DNA of 64,000 bases, taken from assembly GCA_965284315.1 (NCBI GenBank), contig OZ260072.1, positions 1,302,001 through 1,366,000 of the forward strand, given 5' to 3'. How positions within the stretch are numbered: the first letter of the stretch is position 1; each line of letters starts with the position of its first letter. The translations under genes and the position numbers were made by a program. Origin of the DNA: PCRC01 sp017848435 (lineage in GTDB: Bacteria > Pseudomonadota > Gammaproteobacteria > Burkholderiales > Burkholderiaceae_C). The notes beneath the pieces are model-generated. The model ran no database searches, was not told where the DNA came from, and saw only the letters and a list, made by a program, of their open reading frames with translations. Of the stretch, positions 28,741 to 38,147 are shown piece by piece.

Positions 28741-31700
28741 TTATTGCCACCGCCACGTGAAAATAAAGTCCACCGCGTTGTCCAGCCCCGTCTGCCCGCG
28801 CAGGGTGAAGCGCTGGGCGATGCGGTAGAGCAGCTGGAAGTTGCCGGCGGTGCTGTTCAGGCCGCGTTCGTAGCCCACGTACAGCCGCTCTGAGAGTTGC
28901 TTGCCCAGCGTGACGACGGTTTCGCGCACTTCGCCGTCGGTCTGGCGCAGGGAAATTTCGTCCAGGCCAATCGAGCGGGTCAGCTTGGTCACGGCGCCTT
29001 CTTCTTCGCCGGCAAACAGCGCCACCGCCGCGCGTTGCAGCAGGGCGGTGTCGGTGCGGCCCAGGCCGCTGCTGGCGCGGCCCAGCACGAGCCACGAGAG
29101 CTTGTCCACGTCGGGCAGGTCGGGTTCCGAGAACAAGCGGATGCGCGGGTTTTGCGCGGTGCCGCCCACCGTCACGCCGACGCGGATGTCGGTCTTGGGC
29201 CGGGTGGCTTCGATGTCCAGCCGCGGGTTTTCAATCGGGCCGATGAAGGTGACCACGCCGCGGTCAATGGTGAGCTTCTGACCGTAGGCGTCGTAGTTGC
29301 CGCCCACGGTGCGCACCGCACCAATGAGCGCCAGCTTGCCACCGGGCGAGGTCAGCTTCAGATCGCCTTGCAGCCGGGTGCTGAGCCCACGCCCCTTGAG
29401 GCGCAGCTGCTCGCCCAGGCCAATGCCGAGGTTGAGCACCAGCACGCGCTGGGCGGCGCTGGGCGCGGCGGGTTTGGGCGCGGTGGGCGCCGCACCGGGC
29501 TGGTTGGGTGCGCGCTTGACCACCACGTCGCTGGCCAGCGTGGGCGCGTCGCTGCGGGTGAAGTCGAACAGGCCTTCGTCCACGGTGAACTGGCCGTCCA
29601 GCGCCACGCGGTTGGCCGCCAGCCGCAGTTGGGCCTGGCCGCTGGCCACCACCCTTTGGTCCACCCGGCCCAGCACCTGGAACTTGTCGGCCACCACCTG
29701 CACGTTGGCGCTGGGCACCGCGCCCAGGGCCGCGTCGCCGCTCAGGCGCAGCGTGCCGTTGCCGGCGCGGGCGCTGAAGCGTTCGATGCGGGCGGTTTCA
29801 CCGCGCAGGCTGATGGCGACGTCACCGTCGGTCACGTTCACGCCCTGCAGCACGTTGCGCACCGACAGCTTTTGCCCTTGCAGCTGGCCGGTGAATTCGG
29901 GCGCGCCGAGCTTGCCGGCGAGGCTGGCGCTGGACTGCAGCGCGCCGCCCAGCCGCCAGCCTGGCGGCACCCAAGTGGCCAGGCTGGCGAGGTTTTTCAC
30001 CTGCAGCTCCAGCACGCCTTGCAGTGGGGTGTTGGCATCGGGAAAGGCCTGCCCCGGCGGGGTGCGGGCCACAAAAGCACCCACCGCCACACCGACCGAC
30101 TCGCCCGCCAGCGCCTGGGTGAAGTTCCACACGCCGTTGTTGGCACTGAGGGCCAGCCGCAGGTCGGTCAGGCCGAGCGCCTGGGTGTCGGTCTCGTCGC
30201 TGATCTGCAGGTCGCCGCGCAGCCGTTCCAGCACCACGTCGGCCACCGGGCTGGGGTCGCTTTTGAGGGCGATGCGCCCGCCCACCACCAGGTCGCCACC
30301 CCAGCCAAAGTCGGGTTGCAGCTCGGCCAGCAGGGGGGCCACCGCCAGCGGGTCGAGCGTGGCCTGGACGTCGTAGCGCGTGCTGCCAGTGGCGCCATCG
30401 GCCCCGCGCGTTTGTTGCCACAGGGCCGTGCGCCAGTGCAGCGCGGAGCGGGTGCTGCCAACGCGGAAATCGAGCTGCCCTGGCTGGACCTCCACGCTGT
30501 GCAACGCCTCGGCCCACTGCAGGGCCAGCGCCACGTCGCGCGTGGCCAGCCACGGCGCGCCGGGCTTGGCCGGGTCGCTCAGCGCCAGCTGTTGCAGGGT
30601 GCCGCGCCAGGCGGTGGCCAACAGGCTGGGGGCTGACCCGGTGGCTTGGCCGAGGCCGCCTTGCAGCTTCAGCACGGCGTTGGCTTTGCGGGCGGGTGCT
30701 GGGGCGGCACCGGTGGTGGCCGGCAGCCGGGCGTCGGCCAACAGGCTCAGCGTGTGGGCGCGGGCGGTGCCGTCCAGCGCCAGTTGCAGGCTGTCCAGCG
30801 ACGGGCCGGGCAGCACGAGTTGCGACAGTTTGGCCTGCAGCTGCATCGGTGCGTCGAGCGCGGTGCCCAGTTGCCAGTTCAGGTCGGCCTGCTGCAGCTG
30901 TGCGGGGCCGGCCACCAGCCCGCGCACGGCCAGTTGGCCCTGGCTGGTCAGCACGGCATCGCGGCCCTGCAGCTTGGCTTGGCCTTGCACCGCGCCGGCA
31001 ATGCGCAGGGGCGCGGGCTTGCCGTTGGCGGTACCTGCGGGCAGCAAGGCCATCAGCGGCTGCAGGCGCTGCAGCGTGGGGGCGTCCACGGTCACATCGG
31101 CCTGGTAGGCCGCCGGGCCTTTGGCGGGGGAGAGGCTGGCTTCGGCGTGGAGTCGGTTGCCGGCCAGCTGCAGTTGCGCCGTGGCGCGGGCCGGGGCGGT
31201 GGCGGACTGTTGGAGCGCCAGTTCGCCTTCTAGCGGCACATCGGCGAAGCGGCTGTTGTGCAGCGTGGCCTGCACCTGGCCCGAGAGGCGGGCGAGCGTG
31301 GTTTGCCAGTTGGCCGGTGCACCCGGCGTGGTGTCGGCTGGGGTTGGCGCGGCCGCCATTGACAGGTCCACCGTGGCATTGGCGTTGAGCTGCGTGCGGC
31401 CCTGGCGGGCAGACGCTGGCGCGCCACCGGGCCACCAGAGCAGCGGGTCGAACGCCTGGAGCTGGGCCTGCCCTTTGACCTGCACAGGCGCGTTGGCGCT
31501 GGCGCGCTGCAGTTCACCGCTGAGCATGGCCTGGGCCGCGCCGGCCTGCAGCAGGGCGCGCTGCAGCGCCACACGCAGGCCACCGTCGGGTGCGGTTCTG
31601 CTGTGCGCGTCGAGCTGCAGTTGCACCGGAGTTTTCTGGGCCGGTACCAGACCGCGGAGGTCGGTGGTCAGGTCCACCGTGGTGCTGCCCTGGCCGCGCA

Positions 31701-32988
31701 GGGTGACGGGGCCACTCAGCAACAGGGCCGGGGCGCGGGCGTCCAGCCCGGCGGGTTGCAGCGCATCCAGCACGGTGTTCAGGGCCCAGCCATCGGCGCG
31801 GTTCTGGCCGGTGGCGCGCAGGTGGCCAGCGGCTTGTTTGGCGCTGCCCAGCTCGGCGTCGAGTTGGGTCAGCGTGGCGAATTGGGGTTGGTCGGGCGGG
31901 GTTTGCAGCGCCAGGTGGAGTTGCCGCAGCGGCAACTGGCCGTCGCTCCAGCGGCCGGCGGTGGGGTTGGTCAGCGCCAGTTGCACGGTGGCGGGTTGGT
32001 TGCGTGCGGGGCTGGTGACTTGCGCGTTGCCGGCCAGCTGCGTGCGCGGGGCCGCCGCAGTGAAGGCCGAGAGGTCGATGGCTTGCCAGCGCGCGTCCAG
32101 CGTGGACACGGGCCAGGGCACGAAGGGCTGCAGCACGGCGTTGGCGCTGAGTTCGGCTGGCGGCGTGGTGGCGGGTTTGGCGCCGGGCTGTTTGGCAGGT
32201 TGTACAGCGGGGACGGTGGCCAGTCGGGCGGCCAGCGCCAACTGGGCCAGCGGGCCTGACAGGGTGAGCTGGCCCTGCAGCGTGGGCAGGCGGGATGCGG
32301 CGTCAGCGGGGCTGGGCTGCGTCAGGTCGAGCCGGGCGTCCACCGGCATCTGGTCACCGGTGGCGACCTGGGCGTGGCCGCTCAGGCGGAAGCGGTCCCA
32401 GTCGAGTTGTTGCAGGTCGATGCGGTGGTGTTGGCCCGCGTCGGCTCCTGCGGCTATGCGGGCCTGCAGGTCGCGCAGGGGCTGCGCTTCCAGGCCGGGC
32501 AGCTGCAGCTCGGCCACCGCGATGGCGTTGATGCGCAGCGTGATGGGCAGGCGCAGGTGTTTGGGGGCTTGCAGCGCCGAGGCCGGGTTGGACGCGGCCT
32601 GGCCGGGCGTGACCACCAAGCGGGCCACCGACAGCGATTCGGCCACCACGTCCACCCACGCGCCGGGGGTGGACGATACACCCAGGCGCAGGCCGCGCCA
32701 GGCCAGGCCGTCGAGCTGGAGTCTGGCGCCATTACCCGGCAGTTGCACGGTGACCTGGTCGGCCGAGAAGTCGCCCAGCAGCGGGCCTTTGGCGGCGGCC
32801 ACCGCCACACCCGGGAGCCGTGCCAGCCACCAGGCGGTGCCGCCCACGGTGCCCAGGCTGTACAGCCCGGAGGCCAGCGCTGAAACGGCCAGCACCGCCA
32901 CAGCGGCCACGCTGCCCCCCAGCCACAACCCCCTGCGGCGGCGGGCGGCTGGCGGGGGCGGCGCGGTGTCGGGCTGGTCCGCCGCCAT
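28741..32988 (-). CDS. tamB: Translocation and assembly module subunit TamB
   Basis: A very large (1415 aa) inner-membrane-anchored periplasmic AsmA-like protein that spans the periplasm and works with TamA; the family is implicated in lipid transport and outer-membrane protein assembly. It has an N-terminal TM (about residues 23-45: SVAAVAVLAVSALASGLYSL) and a long beta-rich, Gln/Leu/Ala-rich middle. The conserved DUF490 C-terminus includes GGNYDAYGQKLTIDRGVVTF and LDIEATRPKTDIRVGVTVGG, ending VDFIFTWRWQ. Its ATG overlaps the tamA stop. Repetitive composition gives many shadow frames. Confidence 0.93.
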   Translation of the reverse strand: MAADQPDTAPPPPAARRRRGLWLGGSVAAVAVLAVSALASGLYSLGTVGGTAWWLARLPGVAVAAAKGPLLGDFSADQVTVQLPGNGARLQLDGLAWRGLRLGVSSTPGAWVDVVAESLSVARLVVTPGQAASNPASALQAPKHLRLPITLRINAIAVAELQLPGLEAQPLRDLQARIAAGADAGQHHRIDLQQLDWDRFRLSGHAQVATGDQMPVDARLDLTQPSPADAASRLPTLQGQLTLSGPLAQLALAARLATVPAVQPAKQPGAKPATTPPAELSANAVLQPFVPWPVSTLDARWQAIDLSAFTAAAPRTQLAGNAQVTSPARNQPATVQLALTNPTAGRWSDGQLPLRQLHLALQTPPDQPQFATLTQLDAELGSAKQAAGHLRATGQNRADGWALNTVLDALQPAGLDARAPALLLSGPVTLRGQGSTTVDLTTDLRGLVPAQKTPVQLQLDAHSRTAPDGGLRVALQRALLQAGAAQAMLSGELQRASANAPVQVKGQAQLQAFDPLLWWPGGAPASARQGRTQLNANATVDLSMAAAPTPADTTPGAPANWQTTLARLSGQVQATLHNSRFADVPLEGELALQQSATAPARATAQLQLAGNRLHAEASLSPAKGPAAYQADVTVDAPTLQRLQPLMALLPAGTANGKPAPLRIAGAVQGQAKLQGRDAVLTSQGQLAVRGLVAGPAQLQQADLNWQLGTALDAPMQLQAKLSQLVLPGPSLDSLQLALDGTARAHTLSLLADARLPATTGAAPAPARKANAVLKLQGGLGQATGSAPSLLATAWRGTLQQLALSDPAKPGAPWLATRDVALALQWAEALHSVEVQPGQLDFRVGSTRSALHWRTALWQQTRGADGATGSTRYDVQATLDPLAVAPLLAELQPDFGWGGDLVVGGRIALKSDPSPVADVVLERLRGDLQISDETDTQALGLTDLRLALSANNGVWNFTQALAGESVGVAVGAFVARTPPGQAFPDANTPLQGVLELQVKNLASLATWVPPGWRLGGALQSSASLAGKLGAPEFTGQLQGQKLSVRNVLQGVNVTDGDVAISLRGETARIERFSARAGNGTLRLSGDAALGAVPSANVQVVADKFQVLGRVDQRVVASGQAQLRLAANRVALDGQFTVDEGLFDFTRSDAPTLASDVVVKRAPNQPGAAPTAPKPAAPSAAQRVLVLNLGIGLGEQLRLKGRGLSTRLQGDLKLTSPGGKLALIGAVRTVGGNYDAYGQKLTIDRGVVTFIGPIENPRLDIEATRPKTDIRVGVTVGGTAQNPRIRLFSEPDLPDVDKLSWLVLGRASSGLGRTDTALLQRAAVALFAGEEEGAVTKLTRSIGLDEISLRQTDGEVRETVVTLGKQLSERLYVGYERGLNSTAGNFQLLYRIAQRFTLRGQTGLDNAVDFIFTWRWQ

Positions 32989-34886
32989 CAGAAGGTCACC
33001 CCGACACCGAAGTGCAGGCGGAATTGCTTCAGCTTGTCGGCGTAGGCCAGGTCCAGCCGCAGCGGGCCGACCGGGCTGCGGAAGCGCACGCCCGCGCCGT
33101 AGCCCAGCACCGGCCGGAGCGCGCCAAAGTCGTTGGCGGCCGAGCCCGCGTCAATGAACACCGCGCCAAGCAGCGCCGGGATGCTGGGCACGATCACGTG
33201 GGCGGCCTCAACGCTGCCCGTGAGCAGCACCCGGCCGCTGGTGACGGTGCCGTTGACCAGTGGCCCGAGCGCCTGGTAGGTGTAGCCGCGCACCGATTCG
33301 TCGCCCCCGGCGCGGAACTGCAGCGTGTCGGGCACACCGATGCCGGAGCGGGCGAACACCTGGCCGGCCTCCAGCCGGGCGCTGCCGAGCCACTGGCCGC
33401 CGAGCGGTTGGTAGGCGTTGACGCGGCCATAGGCGCGTGCGAACGGGCCGTTGCCCGCCACGTTGGAAAACGCGTAGCCGCTGCCGAACTCGCCATGCAG
33501 CGCATAGCCTTGCGTGGGCAGCAGCACGCTGTCGAGCCGGCGCAGCGTGACGTGCACGTTGGCGGTGACGGCGCGGTCCAGCCGGTCGGGGATGGTGGCG
33601 TTGGTGCTGTCGGTGGCGGCGGTGGTGCCTTCGAGGAAGAACAGCCGGTCGACGCGTTCGCTCTCGATGGCGCGGCCCGCCCGCAGGCGGGTGGAGCGCA
33701 CGGTGCTGCCTTCCAGCACCTCGCGCTGCAGCCGCGCCGCCACCAGGTTGCGCCAGCCGCCTTCGAGCGGGTGGGTGTTCAGGTCGGTTTCCAGCGACTG
33801 GCGGTCGCGGCCGAGTTCGAGCTTGTTGCGGGCGGTGATGTCGGTGCCAAAGAACGAGCGGTCAAACAGGCGGCGGTTGGTGTGCTCCACCGAGACGCGC
33901 TGGCCAGTGCTGTCGCTGTAGCCCAGGCCCAGCTCGGCCTGGTTTTTGGGCAGTTCGCGCACCCGCACGGTGACCTGTGTGGCCTCGGCCACGGCCGGGT
34001 CGGGGTTGATCTCCAGCACCGCGCTCTCGAACAAATTGGCGCGCTGCAACCGCTCCTGGAAGTCGAGCAGCAGCTTCTCGGTGTAAGGCGTGCCCGGCTG
34101 GTAGGTGCGCAGGTTGTTCACGGCCTGCGGGCTGTAGCGCTGCAGGCCCTCGACCGTGGTGTTGCCAAAGCGGAACAGCGGGCCGCTGTCGAGTGCGAGC
34201 TGGATCTTTACCGTGTTGGCCGGGGCGTCCACCTCGGCGGCGGTGTTGGCCCAGTTGGCAGCGGCATAGCCCTCGGCGCGGGCGGTGCCCAGCGTGCTGG
34301 TCTTGGCGTCGCCCCAGGCGCCCTGGCGGAAGGATTCACCCGGCCCGAGTTTCCAGGTCTGGCGCAGGCGCAGCACCAACGCATGGGCCTTGGCATTGCC
34401 GGCTTGCGCGGCCGTGTCCAGGTCGCCGGTGACGGTGAGGTCGGTCTTCTGCACCGTGGTGCGTGGCCCGCTCTGCACCGTGACCTGCACGCTGGGCAGC
34501 TCACCGGCCGCCCCTTGCTTCTTGACGCTGACCTGGGGGTTGAAGTAGCCCTCGGTTTCCAGCAGCGCGCGCACCTGGGCCGGGGCGGCCTGCACCAGGC
34601 GGTTGAGGTCGGCGGGGTTGATGGCGTCGGCCGCGGGCAGCTTCTGGAAACGGGCGAGGTCGAGGTGGGTGTTGAGCAGGCGTTTCAGGTCGCCGGGGGC
34701 TTCAATGGCCAGGTCGTAGGCGGCGGGGCCGGTGGTGGTGGCGGTGTCTTCCGGGGCTGCGGCGTCGGGTTTGGCGCTGAACAGGCCGCAGCCGGTCAGG
34801 CCACAGACCCACAGCGCCAGCACGGCCGTGGCCAGCCGGTTTGGGGGTTCAGAAGGGCGGGGTGAAAGGGCGTGCGCGCGGGCCAT
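32988..34886 (-). CDS. tamA: Autotransporter assembly complex protein TamA (BamA/Omp85 family)
   Basis: A 632-aa Omp85-family outer-membrane beta barrel. The N-terminal export signal includes VCGLTGCGLFS, which looks like a lipobox (LTGC). POTRA domains (about 55-290) precede the barrel. The barrel has the family motif VRGYTYQALG and ends in a C-terminal aromatic strand (KLKQFRLHFGVGVTF). It is directly upstream of tamB with overlapping stop and start, so the pair is coupled. Known partners of TamB. Confidence 0.93.
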   Translation of the reverse strand: MARAHALSPRPSEPPNRLATAVLALWVCGLTGCGLFSAKPDAAAPEDTATTTGPAAYDLAIEAPGDLKRLLNTHLDLARFQKLPAADAINPADLNRLVQAAPAQVRALLETEGYFNPQVSVKKQGAAGELPSVQVTVQSGPRTTVQKTDLTVTGDLDTAAQAGNAKAHALVLRLRQTWKLGPGESFRQGAWGDAKTSTLGTARAEGYAAANWANTAAEVDAPANTVKIQLALDSGPLFRFGNTTVEGLQRYSPQAVNNLRTYQPGTPYTEKLLLDFQERLQRANLFESAVLEINPDPAVAEATQVTVRVRELPKNQAELGLGYSDSTGQRVSVEHTNRRLFDRSFFGTDITARNKLELGRDRQSLETDLNTHPLEGGWRNLVAARLQREVLEGSTVRSTRLRAGRAIESERVDRLFFLEGTTAATDSTNATIPDRLDRAVTANVHVTLRRLDSVLLPTQGYALHGEFGSGYAFSNVAGNGPFARAYGRVNAYQPLGGQWLGSARLEAGQVFARSGIGVPDTLQFRAGGDESVRGYTYQALGPLVNGTVTSGRVLLTGSVEAAHVIVPSIPALLGAVFIDAGSAANDFGALRPVLGYGAGVRFRSPVGPLRLDLAYADKLKQFRLHFGVGVTF

Positions 34887-34909
34887 GCTGGCATCTTAAA
34901 GTGGGTGCT

Positions 34910-36517
34910 TCAAAGCCCGGCGCGCGCGATGGCCAAGCCCGCACGGTGGCCGAGGGTGAAGGCCTCTTCAAACACCGAATAACCGGCCAGGTCGCTGTGC
35001 GCCAGCCACAGCCGTTGCCAGGCGTCGGCTGGGCGGTCGCGCAGCGCCTGCAGCGCGGCGCTGGTGCGGGTGCCGGGCACCGGGATGGCCATGGCGTGGC
35101 CGTAGCGGGTGATGTCCATGCGGCTGGCTTTGGCGCCCAGGTCGGGGTGGGCGGTGCGCAGTTCGCGCAGGGCCTCGTCGCGCCAGTGGGTCCAGGGCTG
35201 TTCCAGCAGGGCGCGGCGGCCGTCGGGCATGTCGCCCAGCGCGCGGTACCAGGTCAGCACGGTGGCGCCGGGTACGGGGCGCAGGCTCTGGTGCATCGCG
35301 TCCACATAGCCCAGGCCCTGGCTGCCGTAGAGCACGTTGTCCCAGCTGGGCGGGGCGCCAGGCCGGTCGTGCAGCGGCGCGCGCAGGTGGATGTTGGCGA
35401 CCAGCCAGGGCGCGTACTGCGCTCGCGCGGCGGCGCGGCGCACCGCGTCGGACGGCTCGGCCAGCACCCGCGCGGCCACGAACAGCGGCAGTGCGACGAT
35501 GGCGCGCTCGGCCCGCCAGCGTTCGGTCTGGCCGGTGGCTTCGACCACCGCGTCCACCTCGACGCCATGCCGGTGGCTGGCGATGCGCGTGACGGTGCGG
35601 CCGGTGCGCAGGCGATCGCCCAGTGGGGTGGCCAGCCGGCGGGTGAGCCAGCCGTTGCCTTCGGGCCAGGTGAGCACGCCGCCGCCGTGCGCCACAGGGT
35701 CGGTGTGGGGCTCGGTGCCGGGGGCATGGAAGCCGTGGCGGCTGGCAAAGTAGTGCAGGCCGGCCCAGGCCGACACGCGGGCGATGCCAGCGCCGTAGTC
35801 GTCGCGGCAGCAGTAGCCCAGGTACCAGCGCAGGTGGGTATCGGTGAGGTCGTGTTGGTCCAGCCATGCTTCAAAAGTCATAGCGTCCAAAGAAGCCTGC
35901 ACTAAGGCTGGCGGCACTTTTGATATTGGAATGGTGTATTTGGCCGCTGTGGAGGCCTGCTGGACGGCTTCGGCGAAGCGCCGGTACTGCGCCAGCGTGG
36001 CCTCGCCCACGCCCTGCAGCGGCAGCAGGCCTTCCTGCCATTCGCCCTGGAAGAACAGGCGCTCCTGCGGGCTGTGGCACAGCGTGCGCTCGTCGTAGAC
36101 CCAGCGGCCCGCCACACGCTGGCGCAGGCCGAGTTCTTCCAGCAGGTCTTGCACCTCGCGGGCGTTGTCACCGGGCACCGGCAAATAGTGCGCGCCGAGC
36201 GGGCAGGCGATGCCACCCACCTGCCCACCCCGGCTGTTGCCGCCGGCTTCGTCTTCCAGCTCCAGCAGGGCCAGGTCGTCCACGCCCTGCTGCCGCAGCG
36301 CACGGGCCGCCGCCAGCCCGGCCACACCACCGCCCAGCACCAGCACGCGGGTGCGGCGGGTGGTGCTGGGGGCTTGCGTCTGTGGGTCGCGCAGCCGGTG
36401 GCCGCGGGTGTGGGCGATGCCGGTGAAGGCGCCGGGCAGGGTGTTGCCGTCAGGCGGGGTGCGTTCGCAGCCCAGCAGCGGTAACGCACTGGCTGCAATG
36501 AACGCGCGCCGCTTCAT
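34910..36517 (-). CDS. FAD-dependent amine-oxidase-like oxidoreductase, exported
   Basis: A 535-aa flavoprotein. The N-terminus MKRRAFIAASALPLLGC combines a twin-Arg-like start with a lipobox (LLGC), so it is probably an exported lipoprotein. The FAD dinucleotide motif is VLVLGGGVAGLAAARAL, followed by a flavin-containing amine-oxidase domain with ELEDEAGGNSRGG. It lies immediately downstream of the membrane-fused aminopropyltransferase, with type 1 repeat copy C between them. A role in polyamine oxidation is suggested by this neighbourhood but not shown. The start is set by the signal peptide. Confidence 0.85.
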   Translation of the reverse strand: MKRRAFIAASALPLLGCERTPPDGNTLPGAFTGIAHTRGHRLRDPQTQAPSTTRRTRVLVLGGGVAGLAAARALRQQGVDDLALLELEDEAGGNSRGGQVGGIACPLGAHYLPVPGDNAREVQDLLEELGLRQRVAGRWVYDERTLCHSPQERLFFQGEWQEGLLPLQGVGEATLAQYRRFAEAVQQASTAAKYTIPISKVPPALVQASLDAMTFEAWLDQHDLTDTHLRWYLGYCCRDDYGAGIARVSAWAGLHYFASRHGFHAPGTEPHTDPVAHGGGVLTWPEGNGWLTRRLATPLGDRLRTGRTVTRIASHRHGVEVDAVVEATGQTERWRAERAIVALPLFVAARVLAEPSDAVRRAAARAQYAPWLVANIHLRAPLHDRPGAPPSWDNVLYGSQGLGYVDAMHQSLRPVPGATVLTWYRALGDMPDGRRALLEQPWTHWRDEALRELRTAHPDLGAKASRMDITRYGHAMAIPVPGTRTSAALQALRDRPADAWQRLWLAHSDLAGYSVFEEAFTLGHRAGLAIARAGL

Positions 36518-36592
36518 GGCACCCCCACGCTTCCGCACTTCGTGCGGTCGCTGCCCCCTGAGGGGGCTGTCGCACCTGGGGGCGGCCCGGCG
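36518..36592 (-). repeat. Dispersed repeat type 1, copy C
   Basis: Inverted relative to copies A and B, reading ACCCCCACGC, CGGTCGCTGCCCCCTGAGGGGGC and GGGGGCGGCCCGGCGG. It abuts the start codon of the FAD oxidoreductase, so its leader is repeat-derived. Confidence 0.75.
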
Positions 36593-36596
36593 GTGC

Positions 36597-38138
36597 TCAA
36601 TGCGCCACCTTGCCCCATTCCTGCTCGTAGCTGTGCACCAGCACCTGGTTCGAGAGGCGGTTGACCTCGGTGGGTACGCGCGCCATGTCGAGCGGAAAGT
36701 CGAACAGCAGTGGCAGCGTCTGGGTGTTGAGGTAGCGCAGGCCGGCGGGCAGCGTGGTAGGCAGGCGAAACGGCCGCCGGCTGGCGACCACAAAGCCCCA
36801 TTCGCCAAAGCTGGGCACGTTGGCGTGGTAGGGCGCGGTGCGCAGGCCGACCGATTCCATCGTGCCCACCACCGTCCAGTAGCTGGTGCGTGCCACCAGC
36901 GGCGAGGTGGTCTGCACCACCGCGTAGCCACTGGCCGCCAAGCGCCGGTCAAGCAAGGCGTAAAACGCGTTGGTGTAGAGCTTGCCGATGGAAAAGTTGG
37001 TCGGGTCGGGGAAGTCGACAATGACCACGTCAAAGGTGTCGGTGCCGCTCTCCAGCCAGCCAAAAGCGTCGGCGTTGACGACCTTGACCTTCGGCGACGC
37101 CAGCGCGCTGGCATTCAGCTGCACGAGCGCCGGCTGGCGTGCAAACAGCGTGGTCATTGCCGGGTCCAGCTCCACCAGCGTGACGCTCTCTACGCTCGGG
37201 TACTTGAGCACTTCGCGCACCGCCATGCCGTCGCCCCCTCCCAGCACCGCCACTTTCTTTGGTGCGCCGTGGGCGGCCATCACCGGGTGCACCAGCGCCT
37301 CGTGGTAGCGGTACTCGTCGCGTTCGGCGAACTGCAGGTTGCCGTTCAGGTACAGCCGGTGGCCGCCGTGTGCGGCGTTGTTGGTGACCACGATGCGCTG
37401 GTACGGCGAGGTGGCGGTGAAGACGATGCGGTCCTGGTAGAAGCGGTCTTCGGCCCAGCTGGTCAGCGTGGCGGCACCGGCAAAACCCGCCAGCAGCAGC
37501 GCCAGCACGCCCACGCAGGCCAGCGCGTGCGCGCCGAAGTGCCGCAGCTCGTGCCGGAACAGCCACAGCGCCCACACCGCCACGGCGGCGTTCATCAGCC
37601 CGAACAGCAGCCCGGTGCGCACCAGCCCGAGGGTGGGCACCAGCAGCAGCGGGAACGCCAGCGACACGGCCAGCGCGCCGAGGTAGTCGAAGGTCAGCAC
37701 CTGCGAGACCAGGTCTTTCAGCACCACATGCCGCTTCAAAATGCGCATCACCAGCGGGATCTCCAGCCCCACCAGCGTGCCGGTCAGCAGCACGCCGCCG
37801 TACAGCAGCAGCCGGAACGCGCCCGGCGCATGGGCATTGGCCAGGAACAGCACCGCCGGCAACAGGCCTCCCACCAGTGCCACCAGCAGCTCGATGCGCA
37901 AAAAATGCGCCGGCAACTGCCGCTCAAAAAACCGCGACAGCCACGAGCCAATGCCCATGGCGAACAAGTAGGTGCCGATGACGGTGGAGAACTGCAGCAC
38001 CGAGTCCCCCAGCACGTACGACGCCAGCGCCGCCGCCGCCAGCTCGTAGACCAGCCCGCACGCGGCCACGACGAAGACGCTGGCCAGCAGCGCGATTTCG
38101 AGGGGTTGGGGGGCAGTGGCCTGCGGCTCGGTGTTCAT
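36597..38138 (-). CDS. Membrane-fused polyamine aminopropyltransferase (spermidine-synthase-like)
   Basis: A 513-aa two-part protein. The N-terminal half (about 1-220) has six to seven hydrophobic segments, starting IALLASVFVVAACGLVYELAA. The C-terminal half is a spermidine-synthase fold with the SAM-site motif VAVLGGGDGMAVREV and VTLVELDPAMT, and an active-site DFPDPTN. Such membrane-fused SpeE proteins recur with DUF350, DUF4178 and SPFH genes. The start at 38138 is 9 bases from the Fic stop. Product and substrate are inferred from the fold. Confidence 0.88.
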   Translation of the reverse strand: MNTEPQATAPQPLEIALLASVFVVAACGLVYELAAAALASYVLGDSVLQFSTVIGTYLFAMGIGSWLSRFFERQLPAHFLRIELLVALVGGLLPAVLFLANAHAPGAFRLLLYGGVLLTGTLVGLEIPLVMRILKRHVVLKDLVSQVLTFDYLGALAVSLAFPLLLVPTLGLVRTGLLFGLMNAAVAVWALWLFRHELRHFGAHALACVGVLALLLAGFAGAATLTSWAEDRFYQDRIVFTATSPYQRIVVTNNAAHGGHRLYLNGNLQFAERDEYRYHEALVHPVMAAHGAPKKVAVLGGGDGMAVREVLKYPSVESVTLVELDPAMTTLFARQPALVQLNASALASPKVKVVNADAFGWLESGTDTFDVVIVDFPDPTNFSIGKLYTNAFYALLDRRLAASGYAVVQTTSPLVARTSYWTVVGTMESVGLRTAPYHANVPSFGEWGFVVASRRPFRLPTTLPAGLRYLNTQTLPLLFDFPLDMARVPTEVNRLSNQVLVHSYEQEWGKVAH

Positions 38139-38147
38139 GCGTGATGC

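Noticed and set aside
28897..36498. Many long plus-strand frames over tamB, tamA and the FAD oxidoreductase
   Set aside because: High GC suppresses stop codons. None shows domain motifs, and the minus-strand genes are complete with known signatures.
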